Of a stretch of 64,000 nucleotides of DNA, positions 35,098 to 44,163 are shown piece after piece. The first letter of the stretch is position 1, and each line of letters begins with the position of its first letter. Below the pieces are notes generated by a model. That model did no database searches. It was not told the origin of the DNA and saw only the letters and a list, made by a program, of their open reading frames with translations. Made by a program: the position numbers and the translations under genes. Source of the stretch: Leucobacter musarum subsp. musarum (lineage in GTDB: Bacteria; Actinomycetota; Actinomycetes; Actinomycetales; Microbacteriaceae); contig NZ_JHBW01000065.1 of NCBI RefSeq assembly GCF_001273845.1, forward strand, positions 334,784-398,783, read 5' to 3'.

Positions 35098-35143
35098 AAC
35101 GACTGAGGGGCTGGATCCATTTGGATCCAGCCCCTCAGTCGTT
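35098..35143 (+). terminator. Strong intrinsic terminator after the helicase gene
   Basis: The arms 35098-35118 and 35123-35143 are perfectly complementary over 21 bp around loop ATTT, beginning 10 nt after the stop, with TT following (GTTTTGG). The stem core is GGGGCTGGATCC. Confidence 0.9.
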
Positions 35144-35208
35144 TTGGTGGGTGCGCGGGCTCTGGCCCCCGCGCACCCGAGCCCCGGCCCGCGGCGCGCG
35201 ACTCGCGC

Positions 35209-35277
35209 CGAACGCACCCCTTTCTCGCGAATGCACGCCCGGGTAACCGGTGCGTTCGCGAGAAAGGGGTGCGCTCG
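35209..35277. repeat. Palindromic intergenic repeat, copy 1 (GAACGCACC...TTTCTCGCGA family)
   Basis: The arms CGAACGCACCCCTTTCTCGC... (35209-35236) and 35250-35277 match at 26 of 28 positions with a 13-nt loop. The same core, CGAACGCACC-NN-TTTCTC, recurs in inverted pairs at 62553-62666 and 63846-63918. Confidence 0.65.
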
Positions 35278-35334
35278 ACGGGAACGTAGCCCGTGATGTG
35301 CGGGCGGGAAGACCTCGCGGGGCCTCGGCTTCTC

Positions 35335-36747
35335 TCAGCCGCTGATGACGTGGGGCTCGGCGACAGCTTTGAGGCCCGCCACACCGAACTCTCGGCCATA
35401 CCCCGACTGCTTCGCGCCGCCGAACGGAATCATCGGGTGCAGCCCGCCGTGCGAGTTGATCCACGTGGTGCCCGCCTGCAGACGCGCGGCGACCGCGAGG
35501 GCGCTGGCGCGATCCGACGACCACACCGAGGAGCCGAGACCGAACTCGAGCTCGTTGGCGAGCCCGATGACCTCATCGAGATCCGAGTAGCGGATGATGG
35601 GGAGGGCCGGGCCGAACTGTTCCTCGACCACGAGGTCGTTGTGCGGGTCGATATCCGCGATCAGCGTGGTCGGGTAGAAGTTGCCCACGGCCTCGCGATC
35701 CGGCTCGCCGCCCAACACCACGCGAGCGCCCGAAGCCTTCGCCGACTCGACGAGGCGATCCACCTCCTCGAACTGCGCGCGGTTCTGCAGCGGCCCGAGC
35801 ACGTTCTGCTCCTCGAGGCCGACGCCCATCGGCACGGCGGCGGCGACCTTCGCGAGCTCATCGACGACGGCGTCGTACACCGAGTCGTGCACGTACAAGC
35901 GCTTCAGCGCCGCGCAGGTCTGGCCGGTGTTGATGAACGCGCCCCAGAACAGATCCTCCGCGATCGTGGCGGGATCGACATCGGGCAGCACGATTCCGGC
36001 GTCATTGCCGCCGAGCTCGAGCGTCAGCCGCGCGACATTCGCAGCGGACGCCTCGATGATGCGCTTGCCCACCGGGGTTGAACCCGTGAACATGATCTTG
36101 CCGATCTTCGGGCTGCGGGTGAGCGCGTCGCCCACAGTGCTGCCGGGGCCGGCCACGATATTGAGCACGCCCTCGGGGAGTACCTCGTTCATCACGGCGA
36201 CGAGTGCGAGCACCGACAGCGAGGTGGTCTCGGCGGGCTTGATGACGACGGTATTGCCCATGCGCAGCGACGGTGCGATCTGCCAGATGGAGATCATCAT
36301 CGGCCAGTTCCACGGCGAGATGGCACCGACGATGCCGAGTGGCCGGTAATGCATCTCGGCGTAGCCCGACTCATCATCGATGATGACCTCGACGGGCAGT
36401 GGGGTGTCGGCAGCGGCCCGCGTCCACGCGACGCAACCGCCGACCTCGAAGCGAGCGTTGGGGCCGTTCAGCGGCTTGCCCTGCTCGCGCGACAGCAGTT
36501 CGGCGAGCGCCTCAGAGGATTCCTCGATCGCGTCTGCGGCGCGATGCAGGTACGCGATGCGCTCGGCGTCGGGCAGCGCGGCCCACGAGCTTTGCGCTGC
36601 CTCCGCGCGGTCGATTGCGGCGTGCAATTGCGCGACATCGGCGACGGGGGCCGTGCCGATGCGCGCGCCGGTTGCGGGGTCGAACACGTCGCGGGTCTCA
36701 CCGCCCGTCGGGGTGATGGCTGCCAGCAAGCTGTCGTAGGTGTGCAT
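35335..36747 (-). CDS. NAD(P)-dependent aldehyde dehydrogenase
   Basis: The 470-residue enzyme has the usual aldehyde dehydrogenase core: ISPWNWPMMISIWQIAPSLRMGNTVVIKPAE, FTGSTPVGKRI, catalytic Glu in LTLELGGNDAG and catalytic Cys in NTGQTCAALKRLYVHD. The wording GNDAGIV and GQTCAALKR is typical of the class related to bacterial betaine- or vanillin-type dehydrogenases, but substrate cannot be assigned. The ATG at 36747 follows GGAGGA. It is divergent from the GMC oxidoreductase at 36945, which suggests a two-step alcohol to aldehyde to acid conversion. Confidence 0.88.
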   Translation of the reverse strand: MHTYDSLLAAITPTGGETRDVFDPATGARIGTAPVADVAQLHAAIDRAEAAQSSWAALPDAERIAYLHRAADAIEESSEALAELLSREQGKPLNGPNARFEVGGCVAWTRAAADTPLPVEVIIDDESGYAEMHYRPLGIVGAISPWNWPMMISIWQIAPSLRMGNTVVIKPAETTSLSVLALVAVMNEVLPEGVLNIVAGPGSTVGDALTRSPKIGKIMFTGSTPVGKRIIEASAANVARLTLELGGNDAGIVLPDVDPATIAEDLFWGAFINTGQTCAALKRLYVHDSVYDAVVDELAKVAAAVPMGVGLEEQNVLGPLQNRAQFEEVDRLVESAKASGARVVLGGEPDREAVGNFYPTTLIADIDPHNDLVVEEQFGPALPIIRYSDLDEVIGLANELEFGLGSSVWSSDRASALAVAARLQAGTTWINSHGGLHPMIPFGGAKQSGYGREFGVAGLKAVAEPHVISG

Positions 36748-36944
36748 GGGTCCTCCGCTTCGAGATCCGGATCCTGATGGGATCAGGCTACGAGCGGAGC
36801 CCTCGTGGGTGCTTGTCTGAGTGAGCAGTCGCCTTGACGATTCGGGCACGCTTGGGCGCGACCTCTCGACGGTCACCCGATGGAAATGGAATCGTCATGA
36901 GAAGGAGGTATGCGGCGACGGTGCCGCGCCGGAGAGGAACGCAC

Positions 36945-38513
36945 ATGTCGCAGGAGTCACGCACGGAGGTGCGCAACGTGATCGTGGTGGGAGCCGGTTC
37001 CGCCGGGTCAGTGGTCGCGAGGCGGCTCGCCGATGCGGGGGTCTCGGTCACCGTGCTCGAGGCCGGCGGTGAGGACACGAATGCGGCGATTCATGATCCC
37101 ATGCGCATGGGCGAACTCTGGCACAGTGCCGACGACTGGGACTACTACACCGAACCGCAGGCGGGTGCGAACGGGCATCGGCTGCATCTGCCCCGAGGCA
37201 AGGTGCTCGGCGGTTCGCACGCACTCAACGCGATGATCTGGGTACGGTGCTCACCGCTCGACTTCGACCACTGGGCATCGCTCGGCAACGATGGTTGGGC
37301 GTGGGCCGATGTCGCTCCGGTATATCGCGACATCGAACGCTTCCACGGCGCCGGCGATGGCACCGGGGTGCGCGGCGCCGACGGGCTGCTCGACATCACC
37401 GACGAGTACGAGCTCGCGCCGATCCAGCAATCGATCATCGACGCGGCCGTCGCGGAGGGGCTCCCACTGAACCCCGATTACAACGGCGCCGAGCTCGATG
37501 GAGTGTCGCAGCAGCAGATCACTGTGCGTGATGGTGCACGTCTCAACAGCTACATGGCCTACTTGAAACCCGTGCGCGATGCCGTGCGCGTCGAAGTCGG
37601 GTGCCACGTCCATGAGCTGCTCTTCGACAATGCGGCGGGGCAGGATCGCCCCCGCGTGGTCGGGGTGCGTTACGCGCAGGGCGGCGAGCTGAAAGAACTC
37701 TTCGCCGATGAGGTCGTGCTTGCTGCGGGTGCGCTCGACTCGCCGCGAGTGCTGCTGCGGTCAGGGATTGGCCCGGCCGAAGAACTGCGCGAGGTCGGGA
37801 TCGAGAGCCGAGTCGACCTGCCGGGCGTCGGCAAGAATCTGCACGATCACCTCCTCGCGCCGGTCATCTTCGAGACCGAGCGACCGGTCGGCGCCCCCGA
37901 GCCCGGCCGTTCGGTGACGCAGACCCATCTCTTCTGGAAGAGTCGAGACGAACTCGATCGACCCGATACGCAGCCGATCAACTTCTCGGTGCCGATGTAC
38001 GGCGATTTCCTCGAGCCCAGGTCGTCGGACGGTTTCACGTTCATGGCGGGGTTGGTGACGCCGCAGGCGCGCGGATCGCTCACGCTGTCGGGGCCGCACG
38101 CGAGCGACCCGGTGCGCATCGATCTGGACGCACTCGGACACGATGACGACGTCGCGTCGCTCGTTGCCTCCGTGCAGCAGTGCCGTCGCATCGGACAGCA
38201 GGACGCACTCGCGGAGGCATGGGGAGCTCGCGAGGTCTATCCCGGAGCCGAAATCAGTGACGGCGACGACCTGGTGAACTACGTGCGCGAGACCGTCGCG
38301 ACCTATCACCATCAGGTCGGCACCTGCAAGATGGGCATCGACTCGCTGTCGGTCGTCTCACCGCGCTTGGCGGTGCACGGCGTTGACGGGCTGCGAGTGA
38401 TTGACGCGTCGATCATGCCGCGCATCACCACGGGCAACACGAACGCACCGGCCGTGCTCATCGGTGAGCTGGGTGCGCGATTCCTGCTTGACGACGCTGC
38501 GGCTTCGGCCTGA
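36945..38513 (+). CDS. GMC-family FAD-dependent oxidoreductase (alcohol/choline dehydrogenase-like)
   Basis: The 522-residue flavoprotein has the N-terminal FAD dinucleotide fold (VIVVGAGSAGSVVARRLA), GGSHALNAMIWVR, a second GMC segment (LAAGALDSPRVLLRSGIGP) and the C-terminal active site YHHQVGTCKMG with NTNAPAVLIGE, including the His-Asn pair. It oxidises primary alcohols to aldehydes. The ATG at 36945 follows GGAGAGGA. A strong GAAGGAGG at 36901 lies too far upstream for this start but could serve GTG 36921 in the same frame. With the divergent aldehyde dehydrogenase it forms an alcohol-oxidation module. Confidence 0.88.
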   Translation: MSQESRTEVRNVIVVGAGSAGSVVARRLADAGVSVTVLEAGGEDTNAAIHDPMRMGELWHSADDWDYYTEPQAGANGHRLHLPRGKVLGGSHALNAMIWVRCSPLDFDHWASLGNDGWAWADVAPVYRDIERFHGAGDGTGVRGADGLLDITDEYELAPIQQSIIDAAVAEGLPLNPDYNGAELDGVSQQQITVRDGARLNSYMAYLKPVRDAVRVEVGCHVHELLFDNAAGQDRPRVVGVRYAQGGELKELFADEVVLAAGALDSPRVLLRSGIGPAEELREVGIESRVDLPGVGKNLHDHLLAPVIFETERPVGAPEPGRSVTQTHLFWKSRDELDRPDTQPINFSVPMYGDFLEPRSSDGFTFMAGLVTPQARGSLTLSGPHASDPVRIDLDALGHDDDVASLVASVQQCRRIGQQDALAEAWGAREVYPGAEISDGDDLVNYVRETVATYHHQVGTCKMGIDSLSVVSPRLAVHGVDGLRVIDASIMPRITTGNTNAPAVLIGELGARFLLDDAAASA

Positions 38514-38535
38514 TCGACACCGTCGCGAAGCGCAC

Positions 38536-38570
38536 ATCAGGGCCGGCGGAGCAGCTCCGCCGGCCCTGAT
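38536..38570. terminator. Bidirectional terminator between GMC and EthD genes
   Basis: ATCAGGGCCGGCGGAG (38536-38551) and CTCCGCCGGCCCTGAT (38555-38570) are perfect 16-bp arms around CAG, followed by TTTC on the plus strand. It lies 22 nt past the GMC stop and serves the convergent EthD gene as well. Confidence 0.8.
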
Positions 38571-38622
38571 TTCACCGTGTGTTGCGCGCTCAGCTCCTCC
38601 CGGAAACCCGCGGCGAGTGCGC

Positions 38623-38925
38623 TCAGCCCGCGGGGTGCTCGACGGGGAAATCCAGAACGATCGCACCACCGGTCGCGTATCGGGGCACATCGGCCTCGAC
38701 CTCGCGGCCGGCCGGCGAGGCCATGGCGGCACGCAGCTGCTCGGCGTCTTCGAAGGTTGCCTCGAAGACTGCGAAGTACGGCGCATCAGTGATGCCGATG
38801 GCGAATGAGATGTCGCGCACCCCGGGGAGCCGGGCGCAGAGCGGCAGATGGATATGCCGGTAATGCTGCTCGAAGGCGGCGTGATCGAGCGGTTCCGGAT
38901 ACAGGACGAGCAGACGGTGCGACAT
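38623..38925 (-). CDS. EthD-family small protein
   Basis: This 100-residue dimeric ferredoxin-fold (Dabb-like) protein has the EthD pattern HAAFEQHYRHIHLPLCARLPGV and the closing GGAIVLDFPV. EthD-type proteins are small accessory or ring-modifying proteins in degradation of ethers and aromatic or polyketide compounds; most have no proven reaction. It starts 18 bp after the amidohydrolase stop with a GAAAGGA site, so the two are one operon. Confidence 0.82.
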   Translation of the reverse strand: MSHRLLVLYPEPLDHAAFEQHYRHIHLPLCARLPGVRDISFAIGITDAPYFAVFEATFEDAEQLRAAMASPAGREVEADVPRYATGGAIVLDFPVEHPAG

Positions 38926-38943
38926 CGGTATTCCTTTCGTCGA

Positions 38944-40602
38944 TTATGCGTCGGCCGGTCGACGCACGAACACGCATCGACCGGCGAACCAGGTCTCGGT
39001 GACGGTCGTCCGCGCGAGTTCGTGCGGCGGATGCGTGAACGGATCGCGGTCGAGCAGCACGAAGTCCGCGGACTTGCCGGGTGTGATGGTGCCGGTTTCG
39101 TCGCCGAGGCCCATGGCCTCCGCCCCGTTCGCGGTGAACGCGGCGATCGCCTCCTCGAGCGTGATCGCCTGCTCCGGCCAGAGTGTGCCGGGGTAGTCGC
39201 CGGTCGGGTCCTCACGGGTGACGAGCCCGTGAATGCCCTCCCATGCATTGGGTGAGGGGGACACCGGCCAATCTGAGCCGCCGGCGACCACGGCGCCGGC
39301 ATCGATGAGCGCGCGGTTCGGTTGGATGCGGTCGGCGCGCTCGCGGGGGAGCACCTCACGAATAGCCTCGACGATCGGCCCCGGCACCCAGATGAACGGG
39401 GAGATATCCGCCGAGACCCCGAGCGCGGCGAAGCGCGGGATGTCATCGGGATGCACGAACTGCCCATGCGCCACTTGGTAGCGCGGCGCGGTGATCCCGT
39501 CCGTGCGCAACTGCTCTACCGCGTTGAGCACGGCGTGCACCGAGGCGTCTCCGGTGCAGTGGATCTTTGCGGAGAGCCCCACGGCCGCCACACGGCGCAG
39601 CCATTCGGTGAGCGCCGCGGGGTCGAGCAGCGTTTCTCCGCGGAAGTGATCGCCGTGGGCATCGTCGGGGAGATACGGCTCGAGGAACGCGCCGGTGCGC
39701 GTCGGGGGCACACCGTCCAAGAAGATCTTCACGAAATCGGGGCGGTGATGTTCGGAGCGGAAGCGTTCACCGTCGAACACCAGATCTTCGCCGATGTCGG
39801 AGAACCCGAAGATCTCGTCGTTGATGAGCATCGAACTCACCACCCAAGCAGTGAGATCTCCTGCGATATCGAGCGCGTGCAGAGCGCCGAGGATGTGTGT
39901 GGAGACCCCGGCATCTTGGAAGGCAGTGATGCCGTAGGAGTTCAGAATCTCGACACCACGTTGTGATGCCCGCCGTTCCTGATCGACGGTGAGCCCTCCT
40001 GCGGCGGCGTGCGCCTGAGCGACGGGAATGCCTGCGGCTTCGAGCAGCACTCCGGTGAGGCGATCCGGATGCTCGGAATCAACGAGCGCCCCCTCGTGTC
40101 CGACCGTGATCTCGGCGATAGCGAGGGCCCGGCTACTGACCCACCGATTGTGGTGAGAGTCGTCTGAGAGCATCACGGGCCGCCCGCCGGCGGCGGCATC
40201 GAGACGCGCCAGTGCGGCCGCCGTGCTGACGTCGCCCAGACGATCGCTCGCCCATGGGCCGCCCACGACCCACGCGTCTTCAGGGAGGCCCGAAGCGTGC
40301 TCGGCGACGGCTGCGATGATGCCATCGATCGTCGCGCCGATCGGCACGCGCAACTCGAAGAGGTCTTCTTTGCCGGCAAGAAAATGATGGTTGTGCACGT
40401 CGACGAGCCCGGGCATCACAAATGCGCCGCCGAGGTCACGGACGACGGTCGATGGGTGCGCGAGCGCAGTGATCTCGTCGGTGGTGCCGACCGCGATGAT
40501 GCGACCGTTCGCGATCGCGATCGCCTCGGCCCAGGGCCGATCAGCGTCGACGGTGTAGATGCGGGCATCGATGAGGATCACTTCGGGTGTGGGCGAGGTC
40601 AT
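38944..40602 (-). CDS. Amidohydrolase family protein (YtcJ-like, Amidohydro_3)
   Basis: The 552-residue metal hydrolase has the composite domain at both ends and a TIM barrel with PGLVDVHNHHF (His-x-His), SAKIHCTGD, YQVAHGQFVHPDD and AGGSDWPVSPSPNAW (catalytic Asp). YtcJ-type enzymes hydrolyse amides, formamides or cyclic imides. No signal peptide is visible. The ATG at 40602 follows GGAG. It heads an operon with EthD and is divergent from the broken SDR gene. A paralogue is at 60739-62520. Confidence 0.85.
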   Translation of the reverse strand: MTSPTPEVILIDARIYTVDADRPWAEAIAIANGRIIAVGTTDEITALAHPSTVVRDLGGAFVMPGLVDVHNHHFLAGKEDLFELRVPIGATIDGIIAAVAEHASGLPEDAWVVGGPWASDRLGDVSTAAALARLDAAAGGRPVMLSDDSHHNRWVSSRALAIAEITVGHEGALVDSEHPDRLTGVLLEAAGIPVAQAHAAAGGLTVDQERRASQRGVEILNSYGITAFQDAGVSTHILGALHALDIAGDLTAWVVSSMLINDEIFGFSDIGEDLVFDGERFRSEHHRPDFVKIFLDGVPPTRTGAFLEPYLPDDAHGDHFRGETLLDPAALTEWLRRVAAVGLSAKIHCTGDASVHAVLNAVEQLRTDGITAPRYQVAHGQFVHPDDIPRFAALGVSADISPFIWVPGPIVEAIREVLPRERADRIQPNRALIDAGAVVAGGSDWPVSPSPNAWEGIHGLVTREDPTGDYPGTLWPEQAITLEEAIAAFTANGAEAMGLGDETGTITPGKSADFVLLDRDPFTHPPHELARTTVTETWFAGRCVFVRRPADA

Positions 40603-40818
40603 CAGTGACTCCGTTCGTCGTCGTACGGGGCCGCGCACGCCACCGCGCGCGGGTCGCTCTCAGTCTTTCAGCGAGGCACCCGCCGACATTGACCCTGCGT
40701 GCGTCGATGTTGCGTCAGGGAGACCGAATCTCATTGCGGATCAGCGGGCACGGCAAGCTGGAGGAGTGCGGCACCGATCAACGTGCCGAGCCCATTCATC
40801 GACGAAGGGACGACGACC

Positions 40819-41645
40819 ATGCCTGAACAGCAATCGATGCGCGAGCGCGTCATCGTGATCACCGGCGGAGGCACCGGTATCGGCGCGGCGATCGCGCAAC
40901 GATACGCGAGCGAGGGGCGTCGGTCGCCATCATCGGTCGTCGCCGCGAACCCCTCGAAGCCGTTGCCGCGGCGACGGGAGCACTGCCGGTCGTCGCCGAT
41001 GCCGCAGACGCTGAATCTGCCCGCGCTGCCATCGCCCGCATCGTTGCGCACTTCGGCTCGGTCGACGTGCTCGTCGCCAACGCGGGCGGCCACGGCTTCG
41101 CCGCAGTCGGCGAGACGAGCGACGCGGACTGGAACGCGGCGATCACGGCGAACTTGACGACGGCGTTCGTGATGGCGCGCGAAACCCTGCCCGCCTTGAC
41201 CGCGAGTGCGGCGTCGAATGGGAGCAGCGAGATCGTTGTCGTGTCGTCGCTCGCGGGACTCTTCGCCGGCCCCTCGGTTGCCGGCTACACGGTCGGCAAG
41301 CACGCGCTCATCGGGTTGACGCGCAGCCTGGCGCGGGACTACGGCAGGGCCGGAGTGCGTGTCAATGCGGTCTGCCCCGGCTGGGTGCGCACGCCGATGG
41401 CCGATGCCGAAATGGACGAGTTCGCCGACCACGCGGCGCAGATCGCCGATCGCGAGGCAGGCTACGCGGCGGTGACCGCAGATGTGCCACTGGGGCGACC
41501 GGCTGACCCGGATGAAATCGCCTCGATCGTGCGGTTCTTGGGATCTCGAGAGTCGTCGTACATGACCGGCTCGGTGCTCGTCGCAGACGGCGGCGCGCAC
41601 ATCGTGGATTTGCCCACCGTCGCCTTCGCGCACGCAGGGATGTAG
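40819..41645 (+). pseudogene. SDR-family oxidoreductase with a -1 frameshift at a G run
   Basis: Two frames together make one short-chain dehydrogenase of about 275 residues. The first (from ATG 40819) has VIVITGGGTGIGAAIAQRYASEG, the NAD(P) loop. The second resumes at once as SVAIIGRRREPLEAVAAATG and contains VLVANAGG, VVVSSLAGLF (catalytic Ser), YTVGK (Tyr and Lys), NAVCPGWVRTPM and TGSVLVADGG. The shift lies at the G run 40914-40917, where one more G restores the frame. Either the gene is inactivated or the assembly lost a base. It is divergent from the amidohydrolase. Confidence 0.85.
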
Positions 41646-41672
41646 CGTCGCGAACAGCCCACCCCACTGACG

Positions 41673-41705
41673 CGGGCGTGCACCGGGTACACCGGTGCAC
41701 GCCCG
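41673..41705. terminator. Bidirectional terminator between the SDR and livF
   Basis: CGGGCGTGCACCGG (41673-41686) and CCGGTGCACGCCCG (41692-41705) are perfect 14-bp arms with loop GTACA. TCCGTTT follows on the plus strand, and the livF stop is 6 bp beyond. Confidence 0.75.
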
Positions 41706-41710
41706 TCCGT

Positions 41711-42406
41711 TTATCCGCCGAGGTACGCGGCTTTCAGGAGATCAGGGTTCGCCGACAGTGCGTCGGCGGGGCCCTGCGCGTGGCTGACGCGGCCGCTCGC
41801 GATCACCATGGCCTCATCGGCGATGCCGAGCGCGAGGTGCGTGAACTGTTCGACGAGCAGCACCCCGACGCCCGACGCCGCGATCTGCTGGATCAGGGGG
41901 AGCAAGCGCATGAAGACGACGGGAGCGAGCCCGAGCGACATCTCGTCGATGAGCAGAAAACGCGGTTTCGCCGCGAACGCTCGCGCGAGCACGACCATCT
42001 GCTGCTCGCCGCCCGACAGCAGCACCGACTGAGCGTCGATGCGCTTCTCGAGCTCGGGGAATGCCGTCAGCACCTCGGCGAACACGGCGTCCGTTTGCGC
42101 GGTGAGCATGATGTTCTCCCGCACCGTGAGCGACGGGAAGATCGCCCGACCCTGCTCGATATGCGCGATCCCCGCCCGTGAGCGCTGCACGCGACTGCGT
42201 TTGGTGATCGATGCGCCGTCGAGCTCGATATCGCCTGCTGACTGGGGAATGACGCCCGAGACGGATTCCAGCAGGCTTGACTTGCCTGCGCCGTTCGGAC
42301 CGACGAGTGCGAGGATCTTGCCCGGACGCAAGGTGAGGTCGACGTCGGAGACCACGGGGCCGGCACCGCGGCTCACCGTCACGCCGGTCAGTCGTAATTC
42401 GCTCAT
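41711..42406 (-). CDS. Branched-chain amino-acid type ABC transporter ATP-binding protein, LivF-like
   Basis: The 231-residue ATPase has Walker A GPNGAGKSSLLESVSG, Q-loop region, signature LLSGGEQQMVVLARA and Walker B RFLLIDEMSLGLAP. Its ATG overlaps the stop of the upstream fusion gene as ATGA, so translation is coupled. It pairs with the LivG-like half of that fusion to power import. The operon's substrate is unknown; Liv-type systems carry branched-chain amino acids, amides, urea or aromatic acids. Confidence 0.9.
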   Translation of the reverse strand: MSELRLTGVTVSRGAGPVVSDVDLTLRPGKILALVGPNGAGKSSLLESVSGVIPQSAGDIELDGASITKRSRVQRSRAGIAHIEQGRAIFPSLTVRENIMLTAQTDAVFAEVLTAFPELEKRIDAQSVLLSGGEQQMVVLARAFAAKPRFLLIDEMSLGLAPVVFMRLLPLIQQIAASGVGVLLVEQFTHLALGIADEAMVIASGRVSHAQGPADALSANPDLLKAAYLGG

Positions 42407-44163
42407 GAGCTGATCTCCGCATCTCCCATGTACGCCGCGATCACGGCGGGGGTGTCGAGTACCTCGGACGTCGGGCCCTGCGCGAGCACACGACCGAAAT
42501 CGAGAACGGTGAGTTCCGTGCAGACCGAACGCACCAGATCGAGATCGTGCTCGATGAGCACGATCGCCGTGTCGAAGCGCGACGGGATGCGGGTGAGTCG
42601 GTGCCCGAACTGCAGGTGCTCCTCGTGCGATAGGCCGGCCGCCGGCTCGTCGAGGATGAGGAGCCGGGGCGAGGCGAGCACCGCGGCGGCGACCTCGATG
42701 AGGCGTCGGGTGCCCACATCGACGGTTGAGAGCGGTGTTTCGGGTGCGGGGCAGCCGAGGAAGGCGAGTGCGTCTGCGAGCTCATCGTGGTCGATGCGGC
42801 GGCGGGCGACGAACCGGACGTACGCCTCGACGGTGAGCTGAGGGGGCACGCGATCTTGTTGGAACGTGCGTCGGACGCCGCGCCGAGCCCGCTGCGTCGG
42901 AGAGAGCCGCCCGATCTCGACCCCGTCGAGCAACGTGCGTCCGGTGTGCTGCGGCAAGAAGCCCGAAACGGCATCGACGAACGTGGACTTGCCAGCGCCG
43001 TTGGGTCCGATGAGCCCCATGATCGACCGAGGCCGCACGGTGAGCGTGACGTCATCGAGCGCTTTCAGAGCACCGAACTGCACGCTGAGTCCCTGGACCT
43101 CGAGGACGGGTGGGGCGCTCTCGGGAACGGGCTCGGCGGCCTCCGGAACGGCGAAGACATCGAGCACGCTTGTGCCCACTTCGGGATGGGCTGCCGTGCG
43201 TTCAGCCGCGCGTGCGACCGATCGCTTCCGCAGCAGACCGCGGATACCCTCGCCGAGGTTCGAGCCGCTCGTGAGCGCCTGGATGCCGAGTAGCCCGAAC
43301 ACCACGAAGCCCCAGTCCTGCGGCACGCCCCACTTCTTCAGCAGTTCGGGTACGACGACCCAGAGAATGCCGCCGAAGATCGCCATATCGATAAGGTAGG
43401 CCCCGCTCATCACCGCGAGGATGTACAGCGCGAGCGACTGCAGCGGTGCGAAGCTCGTTGCGAACGGGAGTTGCACCTGGCCGGCGAGGAGGCCGCCCGA
43501 AATGCCGCCGAGCGCAGCGCTGACCGCGAATGCCGAGAGTTTTGCGGCCGAGACGCTCTGCCCGACGGCTGCGGTGCCGCGCTCCGAAAAGGCGACCGCT
43601 TTCCAACTGCTGCCCATGCGGCTGCGCTGCAGACCGAAGACCGCGAGCGCGCAGAGCACCATCACGATGGCGGCGAAGAAGAAGTACTCGCGGTCGCTCG
43701 AGAAGGCCTCGGGGCGCTGCACCTGCACACCGTCGTTGGAACCCGGGAACTGGATCTGCACGAGCATGACATCGAACGCTGCGGCGAACCCGAGCGTGAC
43801 CACCGCAAGATTGACGCCGCGCAACCGCAGTGCGGGGAGCCCGATGAGGATGCCGGCGAGTCCGCCCGCGACTCCACCGGCGAGGAGCCAGACGATGAAA
43901 CCGCCGGGGGCGTCAAGCGTGTTGAGCCAGGCAACCACCCAGGCGCCGATCGCGGCGAACGTGAGCTGCGAGAGCGCGATGATGCCGGCGGAGCCGGTGA
44001 CCACACCGAGGCCGAGCACGGCAATGATCGCGGTGAGGGCGCTGATGCCGAGGAAGACGTAGTATCCCGACAGTCCGGCACTGAGCCACCAGGCCGCACC
44101 GATTCCGATTGCGGCGATGACGAACGGCAGTGCGAGCCGAAGTCTGCGATTAGCGGGCAGCAT
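42403..44163 (-). CDS. Fused LivM-like permease and LivG-like ATPase
   Basis: The 586-residue protein has an N-terminal membrane half of about 315 residues with 8-10 hydrophobic segments and the LivM signature LPALRLRGVNLAVVTLGFAAAF. A short linker leads to an ABC ATPase (from about 345) with Walker A GPNGAGKSTFVDAVSG, a Q-loop (RTFQQDRV) and Walker B RLLILDEPAAGLSHEE. The normal LSYG/LSGGQ signature is not recognisable and reads STVDVGTRRLIEVAAAVLAS. Permease-ATPase fusions of this kind are known but uncommon. The start at 44163 overlaps the livH end by 14 nt. Confidence 0.87.
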   Translation of the reverse strand: MLPANRRLRLALPFVIAAIGIGAAWWLSAGLSGYYVFLGISALTAIIAVLGLGVVTGSAGIIALSQLTFAAIGAWVVAWLNTLDAPGGFIVWLLAGGVAGGLAGILIGLPALRLRGVNLAVVTLGFAAAFDVMLVQIQFPGSNDGVQVQRPEAFSSDREYFFFAAIVMVLCALAVFGLQRSRMGSSWKAVAFSERGTAAVGQSVSAAKLSAFAVSAALGGISGGLLAGQVQLPFATSFAPLQSLALYILAVMSGAYLIDMAIFGGILWVVVPELLKKWGVPQDWGFVVFGLLGIQALTSGSNLGEGIRGLLRKRSVARAAERTAAHPEVGTSVLDVFAVPEAAEPVPESAPPVLEVQGLSVQFGALKALDDVTLTVRPRSIMGLIGPNGAGKSTFVDAVSGFLPQHTGRTLLDGVEIGRLSPTQRARRGVRRTFQQDRVPPQLTVEAYVRFVARRRIDHDELADALAFLGCPAPETPLSTVDVGTRRLIEVAAAVLASPRLLILDEPAAGLSHEEHLQFGHRLTRIPSRFDTAIVLIEHDLDLVRSVCTELTVLDFGRVLAQGPTSEVLDTPAVIAAYMGDAEISS

